DNA from: an uncultured Collinsella sp. | GTDB taxonomy: Bacteria > Actinomycetota > Coriobacteriia > Coriobacteriales > Coriobacteriaceae | Assembly (NCBI GenBank): GCA_958369225.1 | Contig: CATXID010000001.1 | Location: forward strand, 248,001-312,000 | Reading direction: 5' to 3' | DNA length: 64,000 nt | Translations under genes and position numbers: made by a program | The notes under the pieces: model-generated | Seen by the model: the letters and a program-made list of their open reading frames with translations, nothing else | Databases searched by the model: none | Told to the model about the DNA's origin: nothing | In this document: positions 39,938 through 55,817 of the stretch, piece by piece | Layout: each line of letters starts with the position of its first letter | How positions within the stretch are numbered: position 1 is the stretch's first letter

Positions 39938-40600
39938 TTAGATATTTGATTGAGCGTGAGCGCCAAGGCGTTTTATAACGGCTTGCCAGATTGGCGTCGG
40001 CACGGCTGGATCGGCAAAAACCATGCCATTGGTGTCGACGCCCTCGGCACTGCCGCCGCCGAGTCGCTGCGCATGCTCAACCGAGCAACCCATACGCACC
40101 GCACCCACGAGCTTGTCCATGGCTTCGGAAAACGGTCGGCGCAAGAGGCCCATGCGTGGGGAGCGGCAAAGCGCTGCGATGCCGGTGCCGGTGCAGACGA
40201 CAATGCCACCGCACCACGACAACCCCCGACGCTCGCACGCTTCGCGCAGATGGCCAACGACTGTGTGCGCCCGCTCGGGACTCCCACAGCCGGCTTGAAC
40301 AACGACATAGACGCGCGCTTCCGTGTCCCCAAGGCAATCAAGCGCCTGCTCAACGACGCTCATCGCCTCGTTATTGAGCGCATTCTCAACAGCGAATACA
40401 ATGCCGTCCGCAGTGCTGCCGCCATCATCCGTCCCCAGGGCGACCAGACGGGGGAGCGAAGTACCGGAAAGCCGGGCATACGCCGCGATGGCATCCTGGA
40501 GGTCCCAAAGCAAAAACTCAAGATCGGCGCTCTCGGGAATGCTGATATATGCAATGGTCTGCAGCGTTTTGGGCTTATCGCCGCGTGCGATCGTCTCCAT
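39938..40600 (-). CDS. Flavodoxin-fold protein of unknown function
   Basis: This 220-residue soluble protein has a central segment VYVVVQAGCGSPERAHTVVGHLREACERRGLSWCGGIVV that resembles the C-terminal part of NAD(P)H-dependent flavodoxin-like oxidoreductases, where NCG..E..............W.GG is common. The N-terminal part has a beta strand and a Ser/Thr-rich loop. FMN binding cannot be confirmed. Its stop is two bases from the stop of the convergent glycosylase gene. The function is not known. Confidence 0.6.
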   Translation of the reverse strand: METIARGDKPKTLQTIAYISIPESADLEFLLWDLQDAIAAYARLSGTSLPRLVALGTDDGGSTADGIVFAVENALNNEAMSVVEQALDCLGDTEARVYVVVQAGCGSPERAHTVVGHLREACERRGLSWCGGIVVCTGTGIAALCRSPRMGLLRRPFSEAMDKLVGAVRMGCSVEHAQRLGGGSAEGVDTNGMVFADPAVPTPIWQAVIKRLGAHAQSNI

Positions 40601-40693
40601 GCCATCTCCTTTCCAGTCCGTTTCCGTTTAGGTTACACCGTCTGGCGGTGCCTCGCCGCGCTATCCTAGTGCAACCCTTACGAAAGGAACGCC

Positions 40694-41830
40694 ATGCGCC
40701 TGCCCATGAATACCTCGCTTGCCACGCTCAAGCCCTCCGGCATCCGCCGAATCAACGCGCTCGCCGCTCAGCATCCGGGATGCATTGCACTTGCGCTCGG
40801 CGAGCCCGATTTTCCTACGCCCGATGTGATTAGCGCCGAGGTGACTGCGTCGCTCAATCGCGGCGACACGCACTATCCGCCCAACAACGGTCGCCCCGCC
40901 CTGCGCGAGGCGTTGTCTGCTTACATGGGGGACGCGGGCCTTACGTTTTCGGCCGACGAGGTCATCCTGACCGACGGCGCGACCGAGGCCCTGTCGGCAA
41001 CATTCATGGCTATGCTCAACCCCGGCGACGAGGTTATTATCCCCACGCCGGCCTTTGGCCTGTACGAGAGCATCGTCGTAGCCAATCACGCCAAAGCGGT
41101 CTTTTTGGATACGGAGCCTGCGCAATTCCAGATTGACGAGGAAGCGCTTCGCGCCTGTGTGACCCCGGCGACCAAGGCCATCGTTATCTGCTCGCCCAAC
41201 AATCCCACGGGCTGTATTCTCAGCGCGGCCTCACTCGACGCCGTAGCGCGCGTGGCAGACCAGGCGGGCATCTACGTGGTCTGCGACGACGTGTACAACC
41301 GTTTGATCTATGTGGATGGCTACGAGCGCTTTGCCCAGCGCCACCCGGAGCTACGCGAGCAGACGGTCGTCATCGAGAGCTTCTCCAAGCCCTGGGCCAT
41401 GACCGGCTGGCGCTTGGGTTGGCTCGCAGCCGCAGCTCCCGTTATCGCCGAGATTGGCAAAGCTCACCAATATCTGGTGTCGAGTGCCGTCTCCTTCGAG
41501 ATGGACGCCGCAGCTCGAGCCCTGACCGTCGACCCCACTCCCATGCTCGAAGTCTACCGAGCCCGCCGCAAGCGCGTGCTCGCGGCCTTGGACGCCATGG
41601 GCCTCGACGCAGTAGAGCCCGCAGGAGCCTTCTACGCTTTCCCGAGCATCAAACAATTCGGCCTAACAAGCGAAGCCTTCTGCATCAAAGCCATCAAAGA
41701 GGCCAACGTAGCCCTCGTCCCCGGAGACTGCTTCGGCACCGAAGGCCACATCCGCCTAAGCTACTGCGTTTCCGATAAAGACCTGGACGAAGGCCTAAAT
41801 CGCCTGTCCACCTTCGTTTCAACCTTGTAG
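40694..41830 (+). CDS. PLP-dependent class I/II aminotransferase
   Basis: This 378-residue fold type I enzyme has GEPDFPTP near residue 37, SPNNPTGCIL near residue 175, CDDVYNRLIY with the PLP-ring Asp, the Schiff-base lysine K232 in SFSKPWAMTGWRLGW, and RLSYC with the carboxylate-binding Arg near the C-terminus. It transfers amino groups between an amino acid (aspartate, aromatic or alanine) and a 2-oxo acid. The start ATG has GAAAGGA. Codon use in the last 250 bp looks slightly different, with no frame break. Confidence 0.92.
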   Translation: MRLPMNTSLATLKPSGIRRINALAAQHPGCIALALGEPDFPTPDVISAEVTASLNRGDTHYPPNNGRPALREALSAYMGDAGLTFSADEVILTDGATEALSATFMAMLNPGDEVIIPTPAFGLYESIVVANHAKAVFLDTEPAQFQIDEEALRACVTPATKAIVICSPNNPTGCILSAASLDAVARVADQAGIYVVCDDVYNRLIYVDGYERFAQRHPELREQTVVIESFSKPWAMTGWRLGWLAAAAPVIAEIGKAHQYLVSSAVSFEMDAAARALTVDPTPMLEVYRARRKRVLAALDAMGLDAVEPAGAFYAFPSIKQFGLTSEAFCIKAIKEANVALVPGDCFGTEGHIRLSYCVSDKDLDEGLNRLSTFVSTL

Positions 41831-41890
41831 ACATCAGGGACGCAACGCATCAGCCTACCGACATAAGGGCTATGCGTGGGGCGCGTCGCT

Positions 41891-42092
41891 CAACGGGCGC
41901 GAAGATTCGCAGCAAAGTTACCGTAGCTCCGGCCCGAGGGGACGGGTCGAGATTTTCGTAGATTCCGCACGAGCCGAAGGCCACTTAATGTGGCCTTCGA
42001 GCGAGCCCAGGACTTGACCGAACGAAAATCTCGACCCGTCCCCTCGTGCCGGAGCGTATGCAGGGTTTGTGTACGAATCTTCGCGCCCGTTG
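41891..42092. repeat. Large nested palindrome with conserved core, copy 1
   Basis: The structure has three tiers. The outer arms 41891-41909 and 42074-42092 form 19 perfect pairs. The middle arms 41926-41958 and 42023-42055 pair over 33 bp with one mismatch. The inner hairpin CGAAGGCCAC/GTGGCCTTCG lies at 41975-41999 with loop TTAAT. The core TTCCGCACGAGCCG..AGGACT is shared with 55061-55114. It lies upstream of rplJ. ORFs across it appear fortuitous. Confidence 0.85.
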
Positions 42093-42149
42093 ACCGACGC
42101 CGGGGTCCCCGCCATAATACTTTCGGTTCACGCACGAATCCGCTGCCAG

Positions 42150-42334
42150 AGACAGCCGGCGCAAACGGGCTTTGCCTGCGAGCTTAATGGGACATCCCGC
42201 CAGCCGAGGTGGTCGAGTAGATATGTCTTCTCGCCCCCGTCGCTCATGCAGCGCGGGGGCTTTCTTTTTGGACATGCCCCCGTCACGTCCTTGTGGCGGA
42301 CCGTGCCCGGAAAGAATTCGAGGAGGTGTAATTC
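42150..42334 (+). promoter_or_regulatory. Leader of rplJ-rplL (probable L10 leader with attenuator)
   Basis: This is the untranslated leader before rplJ, where L10(L12)4 typically binds to repress translation. It contains a terminator-like hairpin GCCCCCG (42233-42239) / CGGGGGC (42254-42260) followed by TTTCTTTTT, so transcription attenuation is also possible. Confidence 0.6.
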
Positions 42335-42856
42335 ATGCCCCAGCAGTACAAAATCGACAAGGTTGCAGAGATCGAGTCCCGTATCGCCGAGAACGCCGGT
42401 CTGTTCGTCGTCAACTACAACGGTCTGACGGTTAAGCAGGCTCAGGAGCTGCGTCATCAGCTTCGCGAGTGCGGCGCCGAGATGAAGGTCTACAAGAACA
42501 ACCTGGTCAAGATCGCTCTCAAGAACCAGGAGCAGCCCGAGCTCGACGAGATCCTCGCCGGCCCCGTCGCTTATGTGTTCTACGAGTCCGAGCCGGTCGA
42601 GGCCGCTAAGGCCCTTAAGGACTTCTCCGCTCAGTCCAAGGGCGTCCTTGAGATCAAGGGCGGTATCTCCGACGGCAAGGTCGTTTCCGCTGATGATGTT
42701 AAGGCTATCGCCGAGCTGCCCACCAAGGATCAGCTTCTCGGCCAGATCGCCGGTCTCATCTCCGGTTTCGCTCGCGACATCGCTGTCTGCGTCAACGGCG
42801 TTTCCTCTGGTCTCGCTCGTTCGATCCAGCAGGTTTCCGAGCAGAAGGCAGCCTAG
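42335..42856 (+). CDS. rplJ: 50S ribosomal protein L10
   Basis: This 173-residue base of the L10-L7/L12 stalk recruits translational GTPases. The N-terminal rRNA-binding domain shows YNGLTVKQAQELRHQLRECGAEMKVYKNNL, and the C-terminal helix binds L7/L12 dimers. ATG 42335 has GAGGAGGTG nine bases upstream. It is followed by rplL after about 100 bp. The pair is separated by 36 kb from rplK-rplA, unlike the common contiguous order. Confidence 0.97.
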   Translation: MPQQYKIDKVAEIESRIAENAGLFVVNYNGLTVKQAQELRHQLRECGAEMKVYKNNLVKIALKNQEQPELDEILAGPVAYVFYESEPVEAAKALKDFSAQSKGVLEIKGGISDGKVVSADDVKAIAELPTKDQLLGQIAGLISGFARDIAVCVNGVSSGLARSIQQVSEQKAA

Positions 42857-42958
42857 TCGCTGTTTTCACCCGCGGCGGCAACGCCGCACCCCTGGCGCAT
42901 TCGCGCCGTGTTTTAACTGATCTCCGTGCACAGACACGGAAACCGAAAGGACTTAGAA

Positions 42959-43336
42959 ATGGCTAAGCTTACCACCGATGAGATCATCGATGCTCTTAAG
43001 GAAATGACCCTTCTCGAGGCTTCCGAGCTCGTCAAGGCTATCGAGGACACCTTCGGCGTTTCCGCCGCTGCTCCTGCCGCTGTTGTCGCCGCTCCTGCTG
43101 CTGGCGCTGCTGAGGCCGAGGAGAAGACCGAGTTTGACGTCGTGCTCGAGGGCTTCGGCGACAACAAGATCCAGGTCATCAAGGCCGTCCGTGAGCTCAC
43201 CAGCCTTGGCCTGAAGGAGGCCAAGGAGGTCGTCGAGGGCGCTCCCAAGGCTGTTCTCGAGGGTGCCAAGAAGGAGGACGCCGAGGCTGCCAAGGAGAAG
43301 CTCGAGGCTGCTGGCGCTGCTGTCACCCTCAAGTAA
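42959..43336 (+). CDS. rplL: 50S ribosomal protein L7/L12
   Basis: This 125-residue acidic stalk protein has an N-terminal dimerisation domain (TTDEIIDALKEMTLLEASELVKAIE), an Ala-rich hinge at about residues 33-50, and the C-terminal factor-binding domain (KTEFDVVLEGFGDNKIQVIKAVRELTSLGLKEAKEVVE). The start is ATG 42959 behind GAAAGGA. The frame continues upstream but without conservation. A terminator follows. Confidence 0.97.
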   Translation: MAKLTTDEIIDALKEMTLLEASELVKAIEDTFGVSAAAPAAVVAAPAAGAAEAEEKTEFDVVLEGFGDNKIQVIKAVRELTSLGLKEAKEVVEGAPKAVLEGAKKEDAEAAKEKLEAAGAAVTLK

Positions 43337-43363
43337 TCAGGCTTTCTCGCCAGATTTCTTTGC

Positions 43364-43397
43364 AGACGGGACTCGCATTGCGAGCCCCGTCTTTTTT
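43364..43397 (+). terminator. Terminator after rplL
   Basis: AGACGGGACTCG / CGAGCCCCGTCT (43364-43375, 43381-43392; one mismatch) is followed by T6. Confidence 0.9.
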
Positions 43398-43649
43398 GTT
43401 TTGGCCCCTCATTTCCATTGCTCGGCACGCAGAACACCGCTGTCTTCGTCATGCCAATCCCGTTACCGCTGGGGCGTAAAATTGCACCATTCGAGCAATA
43501 ATTTGCGTTGACCTGCTGAAGAATTGCGTTTGCCTTACGGCGACGTATGTCTCCGGCGGTAAGATACTTCGGTATCGCAATTTGGTCTGCGGCCGCTGTG
43601 CCGCACGCATAGGGCGCATTCTGCGCCTGCGAAAGGATCCTTGAATAAC
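43398..43649. other. Intergenic region upstream of galU
   Basis: About 250 bp with no convincing ORF. TTGACC at 43509 and TTGCAC at 43485 are -35-like but have poor -10 partners. galU presumably has its promoter here. Confidence 0.4.
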
Positions 43650-44558
43650 ATGAAGGCAATCATCCCCGCCGCCGGTCTTGGCACGCGTTTTCTGCCTGGC
43701 ACTAAGTGCACGCCCAAAGAGATGCTGCCGGTGCTCGACAAGCCGGTCATTCAGTATGTCGTCGAGGAGGCACTCGACCCCGAGGAGGTCGACGATGCCA
43801 TCATCGTTACCTCTCCTGGTAAGCCCGAGCTGCTGAGCTACTTCCAGCCCGATCGCTCGCTCGAGAACCTGCTGCGCGAGCGCGGCAAGAACGCCTATGC
43901 CGATGCCGTCGCCCACGCTGGCGGTATGCCGGTCGACTTCCGCTATCAGTACGAGCCCAAGGGCCTCGGCCATGCTATCCGCTCTGCTGCCGACGCCGTG
44001 GCAGGGGAGAACTTCCTGGTTCTTCTGGGCGACTACGTTGTGCCTAACCGCGACATCTGCGACAAGATGCTCGCCGTTTCCAAGGAGCACGGTGGCGCTT
44101 CGGTTATCGCCGTCGCTGCTTGCTCGCCCGAGGAAGTCAGTCGCTACGGCGTTATCGCCGGCGAGCGCGTCGGTTCGCTCGAGGGCGCCGAGGGCGTTGC
44201 CGATGCCGAGCCGGGCGCTGTCTGGCGCATCGGCGGTCTGGTCGAGAAGCCTGCTCCCGAGGCGGCTCCGTCCAACCTGTACATCGTCGGCCGTTACCTG
44301 CTGAGCCCGCTGGTCATGGACCTGCTCGCCGATCAGCAGGCTGGCAAGGGCGGCGAGATCCAGCTGACCGACGCCATGGCACGTTCGCTCGATCGTGAGG
44401 CCATGTACGCTGTCGTCATCGACCCGCTTTCGGGCTACGACACCGGCACCCCGTCTGGCTGGATGGCCACCAACGCCCTCATGGCTGCAAGCGATCCTCG
44501 CTTTGCCAGCGCCTTCTGGGACGCCATCGACGAGCGCGGCGGCTTGATGCGCAAGTAA
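43650..44558 (+). CDS. galU: UTP-glucose-1-phosphate uridylyltransferase
   Basis: This 302-residue enzyme makes UDP-glucose for cell-envelope glycans and galactose metabolism. It starts MKAIIPAAGLGTRFLPGTKCTPKEMLP, the nucleotidyltransferase signature loop with the GxGTRxxP motif. YEPKGLGHAIRSAAD and the GDY metal site follow. ATG 43650 is used. The frame begins with TTG at 43641, three bases after GAAAGGA, which is too close. It is monocistronic with its own terminator, between rplL and rpoB. Confidence 0.95.
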   Translation: MKAIIPAAGLGTRFLPGTKCTPKEMLPVLDKPVIQYVVEEALDPEEVDDAIIVTSPGKPELLSYFQPDRSLENLLRERGKNAYADAVAHAGGMPVDFRYQYEPKGLGHAIRSAADAVAGENFLVLLGDYVVPNRDICDKMLAVSKEHGGASVIAVAACSPEEVSRYGVIAGERVGSLEGAEGVADAEPGAVWRIGGLVEKPAPEAAPSNLYIVGRYLLSPLVMDLLADQQAGKGGEIQLTDAMARSLDREAMYAVVIDPLSGYDTGTPSGWMATNALMAASDPRFASAFWDAIDERGGLMRK

Positions 44559-44578
44559 GCCCTCGGTCATCGACATTT

Positions 44579-44611
44579 ACGGGTGCGGACTTCGGTCTGC
44601 ACCCGTTTTTT
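44579..44611 (+). terminator. Terminator after galU
   Basis: ACGGGTGCGGA / TCTGCACCCGT has a 5-base loop and then a T6-7 tract. Confidence 0.9.
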
Positions 44612-44642
44612 ATAAGAGCTGCGATTGTCGGCTCTCTGTTCA

Positions 44643-44772
44643 CAGAAAATATATGAACAGGTGTTCGATGTACACCTATCTACCTGCGCATTTTCTGTCG
44701 AAAAACTTTGCTACTCCAAAAACTCAATCGCGTCAAGGCTTTTCTTGCCCAACGGTCGGTACCTGATAAACT
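44643..44772 (+). promoter_or_regulatory. rpoBC control region: hairpin and probable promoter
   Basis: A hairpin with CAGAAAAT (44643-44650) / ATTTTCTG (44690-44697) outside and AGGTGT/ACACCT inside lies upstream. TTGCCC (44745-44750) and TAAACT (44767-44772) form a 16-bp-spaced promoter candidate 74 bp before rpoB. Confidence 0.45.
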
Positions 44773-44845
44773 ATTAGGTTGCGATAACTGGCGAAGCTAT
44801 GCCTCGCCAACCCACCGAGCATTTCCGTGAAGGAGGAAAAACCTG

Positions 44846-48337
<3,492 letters not shown>

Positions 48338-48343
48338 TTGACT

Positions 48344-52822
<4,479 letters not shown>

Positions 52823-52866
52823 TTAGTTCCGCCGTTCTAACGAACGGCGGCGACCTCCGTCGCTGC

Positions 52867-52966
52867 GCGGCCCCCAGAGCTACAATCTGTCATTCAAAAG
52901 GCAGGGCATGACCAAAAGGTCAATGCCCTGCCTTTTTCATGCCACCTTGTACGCTCTGGGGGCCGC
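52867..52966 (+). terminator. Nested terminator after rpoC
   Basis: The inner terminator is AAGGCAGGGCAT (52899-52910) / ATGCCCTGCCTT (52923-52934) plus T5. An outer pair GCGGCCCCCAGAGC (52867-52880) / GCTCTGGGGGCCGC (52953-52966) is perfect over 14 bp. Confidence 0.85.
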
Positions 52967-53010
52967 TCGCTTGCGTATGCTCAACCTGTTGCGTTCCGTT
53001 GATCCCTTGG

Positions 53011-53050
53011 GGACCTGCCAAAAAGGGACAGGTTTATTTTGGTAGGTTTT
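53011..53050. repeat. AACCTGTCCC-type palindrome, copy B (reverse orientation)
   Basis: GACCTGCCAAAAAGGGACAG is followed by GTTTATTTTGGTAGGTTTTT. Read on the minus strand it matches copies at 9802 and 54961 (AATAAACCTGTCCCTTTTTGG). Confidence 0.75.
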
Positions 53051-53063
53051 TCCTACTTGAATT

Positions 53064-53092
53064 TGAAACAATCCGTTCGGTCAAAGCGTATC
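53064..53092 (+). promoter_or_regulatory. ECF-type promoter upstream of the sigma factor gene
   Basis: TGAAAC (53064-53069) and CGTATC (53087-53092) are separated by 17 bp, matching the general ECF sigma promoter pattern TGAAAC-N16/17-CGTA. It lies about 50 bp before the start codon, so autoregulation is likely. Confidence 0.65.
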
Positions 53093-53140
53093 TATGGTGA
53101 GGGCCTCATCGAGAACCATTAACGTCACCGGGAGGTGATT

Positions 53141-53659
53141 ATGGAAGAACAAGCTTTTAGACAGGCGGTCGAAGATCACCGGGATGTCGTGTTTCGAATT
53201 GCATTGACGTACCTGCGCGATCGCGCCGACGCCGACGATGTCGCTCAAGACGTCTTTCTGAAGTTGCTCAAAAGCGATACGCATTTTGAAAGCTGGGAGC
53301 ATCTTCGTCGATGGCTTATCCGGGTCACGATCAATGAATGCAAATCTCTCTTTCGAAAGCCGTGGAGACGCGTGGAGGATATTGAAAGTCTGGCCGAGTC
53401 GCTTTCGACAGCGCAGGATGAGACCAAGGCCGTCTTGTCAGATGTCATGCGGCTTCCGGAACGATTCCGTATCCCCATCGTGCTCTATTACTATCTGGGC
53501 TTCTCGACTTCAGAGATTGCCGAGTTGCTGCACGTACCAGCCGCGACAGTTCGAACGCGTTTAGCTCGCGGCAGATCGAAACTCAAGTTCATCCTAGAGG
53601 AGGGCGACCGTGAAATCCAACCAAATCAAGCAGGCCTTCGAGTCCGTCCAAGCCGATAG
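53141..53659 (+). CDS. ECF-family RNA polymerase sigma factor
   Basis: This 172-residue protein has sigma region 2 at about residues 10-75 (VVFRIALTYLRDRADADDVAQDVFLKL) and region 4 at about 112-160 (LYYYLGFSTSEIAELLHVPAATVRTRLARGRSKLK), the HTH that reads the -35. There are no regions 1 or 3. ATG 53141 follows GGAGGTG. Its 3' end overlaps the anti-sigma gene by 50 bp in another frame, so they are translated together. The TGAAAC/CGTATC promoter suggests self-activation. Confidence 0.93.
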   Translation: MEEQAFRQAVEDHRDVVFRIALTYLRDRADADDVAQDVFLKLLKSDTHFESWEHLRRWLIRVTINECKSLFRKPWRRVEDIESLAESLSTAQDETKAVLSDVMRLPERFRIPIVLYYYLGFSTSEIAELLHVPAATVRTRLARGRSKLKFILEEGDREIQPNQAGLRVRPSR

Positions 53660-54686
53660 CGATCTTGCTGACCGTGTTCTTTATGCCGCTGCTGGTGAGC
53701 CGCTTCGCCGAAAGGGTCACGCGAAGCCTCTGTATGTTGCCGTGATCGGATGCCTTGCCGGAGTGCTGGCGACCGGAGGGGTCGCCTACGCCGTCGTCAA
53801 TTCCAGTTATTTTGCCTCTGCCTGGGGAAACCATGGCAACGGAGAGTCCATTACCTGGACTCAAGGTGGCTCGTCGGGGACTAAATATACCTACACCAGA
53901 GAGTTTGGTGATGGTATCGCGCCCCAAAGCTTGGAGGGTTCAGTACAGAAGGTCAATCTGTCCGTCGAGGGCAACGGCTATACGCTCGATATCCATGAGA
54001 TGGCTATCGATAAAAACGGCTGCGGTGCTGTGACGTTTACGCTGTCCAATCCAAATGGCGTTAAATACTACAAGCCAGCAGCAGAGACAGGCGAACTTGT
54101 TCTCTATGGTGAAGAAGAACAAGGCGTCGGCACGCCCAGCATGAACTTCGGCGAGGAATGGGCTGACACACGCTGCACAATTGATAAGGACACATCAAGC
54201 GACACGGTCATTAATGGCACGATGTACTTTGCTTCTATGGATCGCGAGCGAGATTTGCAACATGCGGTCACCTGGAATATCCAGTGGACCGAGGGCGAAG
54301 GTGAGGACGCGAAACTGTTCGAAGCATCGACGCCCGAGTTTAGCATCGGAGCGTACGTCGATACAAAGGAGCTCCGCTCCGACGGCTCGCCTCTTGAGAT
54401 CAGCCCGTTTTCCATCCAGACGCACATCGACGATCTGGGCATTGACGCAGTCACGAAAGAGTTGACCGTTACCTACAAGGATGGATCGGAGCAGATTATC
54501 GAAGACGATGCTGCAGGCGCGTACAATTCCTATGTTTCGCTGACGCGCAATAGCGGGGAGAACATCTCGGTTCCGACAAAACTGATCAATGTCGATCAAG
54601 TGGTCTCGGTAACCCTTGAGGGCACGAGATACACATCAACAGGAGAGACCGAAACAGAAGTACCCTTTACCATCGTCTATTCGTAA
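53610..54686 (+). CDS. Membrane anti-sigma factor, DUF4179-like
   Basis: This 358-residue protein has a short cytosolic N-terminus (MKSNQIKQAFESVQADSDLADRVL) that would bind the sigma factor. One membrane span lies at about residues 41-63 (YVAVIGCLAGVLATGGVAYAVV), and a large extracytoplasmic beta-rich domain ends with a repeat-like ITLEGTRYTS region. The organisation matches DUF4179 proteins paired with ECF sigma factors in Gram-positive bacteria. GTG 53610 follows GGAGGGCGACC and lies inside the sigma gene. The signal sensed is unknown. Confidence 0.85.
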   Translation: MKSNQIKQAFESVQADSDLADRVLYAAAGEPLRRKGHAKPLYVAVIGCLAGVLATGGVAYAVVNSSYFASAWGNHGNGESITWTQGGSSGTKYTYTREFGDGIAPQSLEGSVQKVNLSVEGNGYTLDIHEMAIDKNGCGAVTFTLSNPNGVKYYKPAAETGELVLYGEEEQGVGTPSMNFGEEWADTRCTIDKDTSSDTVINGTMYFASMDRERDLQHAVTWNIQWTEGEGEDAKLFEASTPEFSIGAYVDTKELRSDGSPLEISPFSIQTHIDDLGIDAVTKELTVTYKDGSEQIIEDDAAGAYNSYVSLTRNSGENISVPTKLINVDQVVSVTLEGTRYTSTGETETEVPFTIVYS

Positions 54687-54690
54687 GGTC

Positions 54691-54725
54691 TAGGCCGCTT
54701 CCCAAGAGGGGAAGCGGCCTATTTT
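54691..54725 (+). terminator. Terminator after the sigma/anti-sigma operon
   Basis: TAGGCCGCTTCCC (54691-54703) / GGGAAGCGGCCTA (54709-54721) is perfect over 13 bp, then TTTT. Confidence 0.9.
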
Positions 54726-54765
54726 GCGTTATATGGACGGTTATTTTGAGCGATATTCGCCTGAA

Positions 54766-54895
54766 TTTCGGAAGTATGCGGCAAAATCTCGATGGGTCAC
54801 CACACCGCATATGCTCAAGCGCTCTGCCTGCGGGTTTATTATCGCAAAACCCCGGCGTGCTCGGCAGGTCCAGAATTTACCGCATACTTCCGAAA
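54766..54895. repeat. 130-bp inverted repeat structure
   Basis: TTTCGGAAGTATGCGG (54766-54781) pairs perfectly with CCGCATACTTCCGAAA (54880-54895). Inside, GGGTTT/AAACCC and CCTGC/GCAGG form smaller stems. No gene lies here. Confidence 0.75.
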
Positions 54896-54960
54896 GCGCC
54901 GCCGATTTCCATGCGACAGGTGAGAGCAGATCACCGCTGGAGCGCGACATTTTCCCAGAT

Positions 54961-54998
54961 AAAACCGACCAAAATAAACCTGTCCCTTTTTGGCAGGT
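54961..54998. repeat. AACCTGTCCC-type palindrome, copy C
   Basis: AAAACCGACCAAAATAAACC then TGTCCCTTTTTGGCAGGT. The arms are imperfect (ACCGACCAAAA / TTTTTGGCAGGT), but the centre AATAAACCTGTCCCTTTTTGG equals copy B. Confidence 0.7.
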
Positions 54999-55020
54999 GG
55001 CGTTGCCCCGCCGAGCACGT

Positions 55021-55161
55021 CGGATTCCCGGCCCGGGCGGCGCGGGGGTTAAGTTTGTCGCGAGTTCCGCACGAGCCGGAGGCCACTTAATGTGGCCTCC
55101 GTGCGAGCCAGGACTGTAGAGCAGCAAACTTAACCCCTGTGCCGCCCGGCCCGGGAATCCG
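55021..55161. repeat. Large nested palindrome with conserved core, copy 2
   Basis: Outer arms 55021-55057 and 55125-55161 pair over 37 bp with three mismatches. Their sequence is unrelated to copy 1. The inner hairpin CGGAGGCCAC/GTGGCCTCCG (55077-55101) has the same TTAAT loop as copy 1, with an A:T to G:C change. It lies about 200 bp upstream of rpsL. Confidence 0.85.
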
Positions 55162-55244
55162 CCCAAGCGCACAGGAGGGGATTCCTTTTGTGTAGGCTTT
55201 GCGGAAATGTGCCAATTTTGGGATACGCCCGGCGGCGTGGTCTG

Positions 55245-55273
55245 TTGACGGCACAGCTAACGGCACGTATCCT
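55245..55273 (+). promoter_or_regulatory. Promoter of the rpsL-rpsG-fusA-rpsJ operon
   Basis: TTGACG (55245-55250) and TATCCT (55268-55273) are separated by 17 bp, 94 bp before rpsL. Confidence 0.65.
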
Positions 55274-55366
55274 ATCGAACTGCGTGTTTCGTAGGGGGAT
55301 GCTGACCCCTCGATTCAAGCCGTTGCACTTTACAGAAAGCTGGAATCATTCGAGAAGGAGTACGCT

Positions 55367-55744
55367 TTGCCTACTATTAACCAGCTGGTTCGCCAGGGCC
55401 GTCGTTCCGTGCCCAAGAAGTCCAAGAACGCTGCTCTGCAGCACAACTCCCAGAAGCGCGGCGTGTGCACCCGCGTCTTCACCACGAGCCCCAAGAAGCC
55501 GAACTCGGCTCTTCGTAAGGTTGCCCGTGTTCGCCTTGTCAACGGCATCGAAGTTACTGCTTACATCCCGGGTGAGGGCCACAACCTGCAGGAGCACTCC
55601 ATCGTGCTCGTCCGCGGCGGTCGTGTCCGTGACCTCCCTGGTGTCCGTTATCACGTCATCCGTGGCGCCTACGACGCTGCTCCGGTCCAGAACCGTATGC
55701 AGGCCCGTTCCAAGTACGGTGCTAAGCGCCCCAAGGCTAAATAA
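55367..55744 (+). CDS. rpsL: 30S ribosomal protein S12
   Basis: This 125-residue protein of the decoding centre starts at a TTG codon (PTINQLVRQGRRSVPKKSKN), 6-7 bases after GAAGGAG. Its TTSPKKPNSALRKVARVRL motif carries the wild-type lysine that is mutated in streptomycin resistance. The PGEGHNLQEHSIVLVRGGRVRDLPGVRYH block is intact. It is the first gene of the str operon. Confidence 0.97.
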   Translation: MPTINQLVRQGRRSVPKKSKNAALQHNSQKRGVCTRVFTTSPKKPNSALRKVARVRLVNGIEVTAYIPGEGHNLQEHSIVLVRGGRVRDLPGVRYHVIRGAYDAAPVQNRMQARSKYGAKRPKAK

Positions 55745-55817
55745 GCCAGATAACGTTTTGATACTTTCGCCGTGTGCCGCCTAAGCGCCGCACGGTAGAC
55801 ACTTAAGGAGATTTCAC

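Noticed and set aside
41891..42092. Retron or group II intron remnant
   Set aside because: No reverse transcriptase gene lies nearby and the nested arms do not match the msr/msd layout.
41891..42135. Small protein genes across the large palindrome (frames with HIKWP)
   Set aside because: The same peptide-like match arises in copy 2 only because both share the palindromic core; arms differ and no ribosome sites are present.
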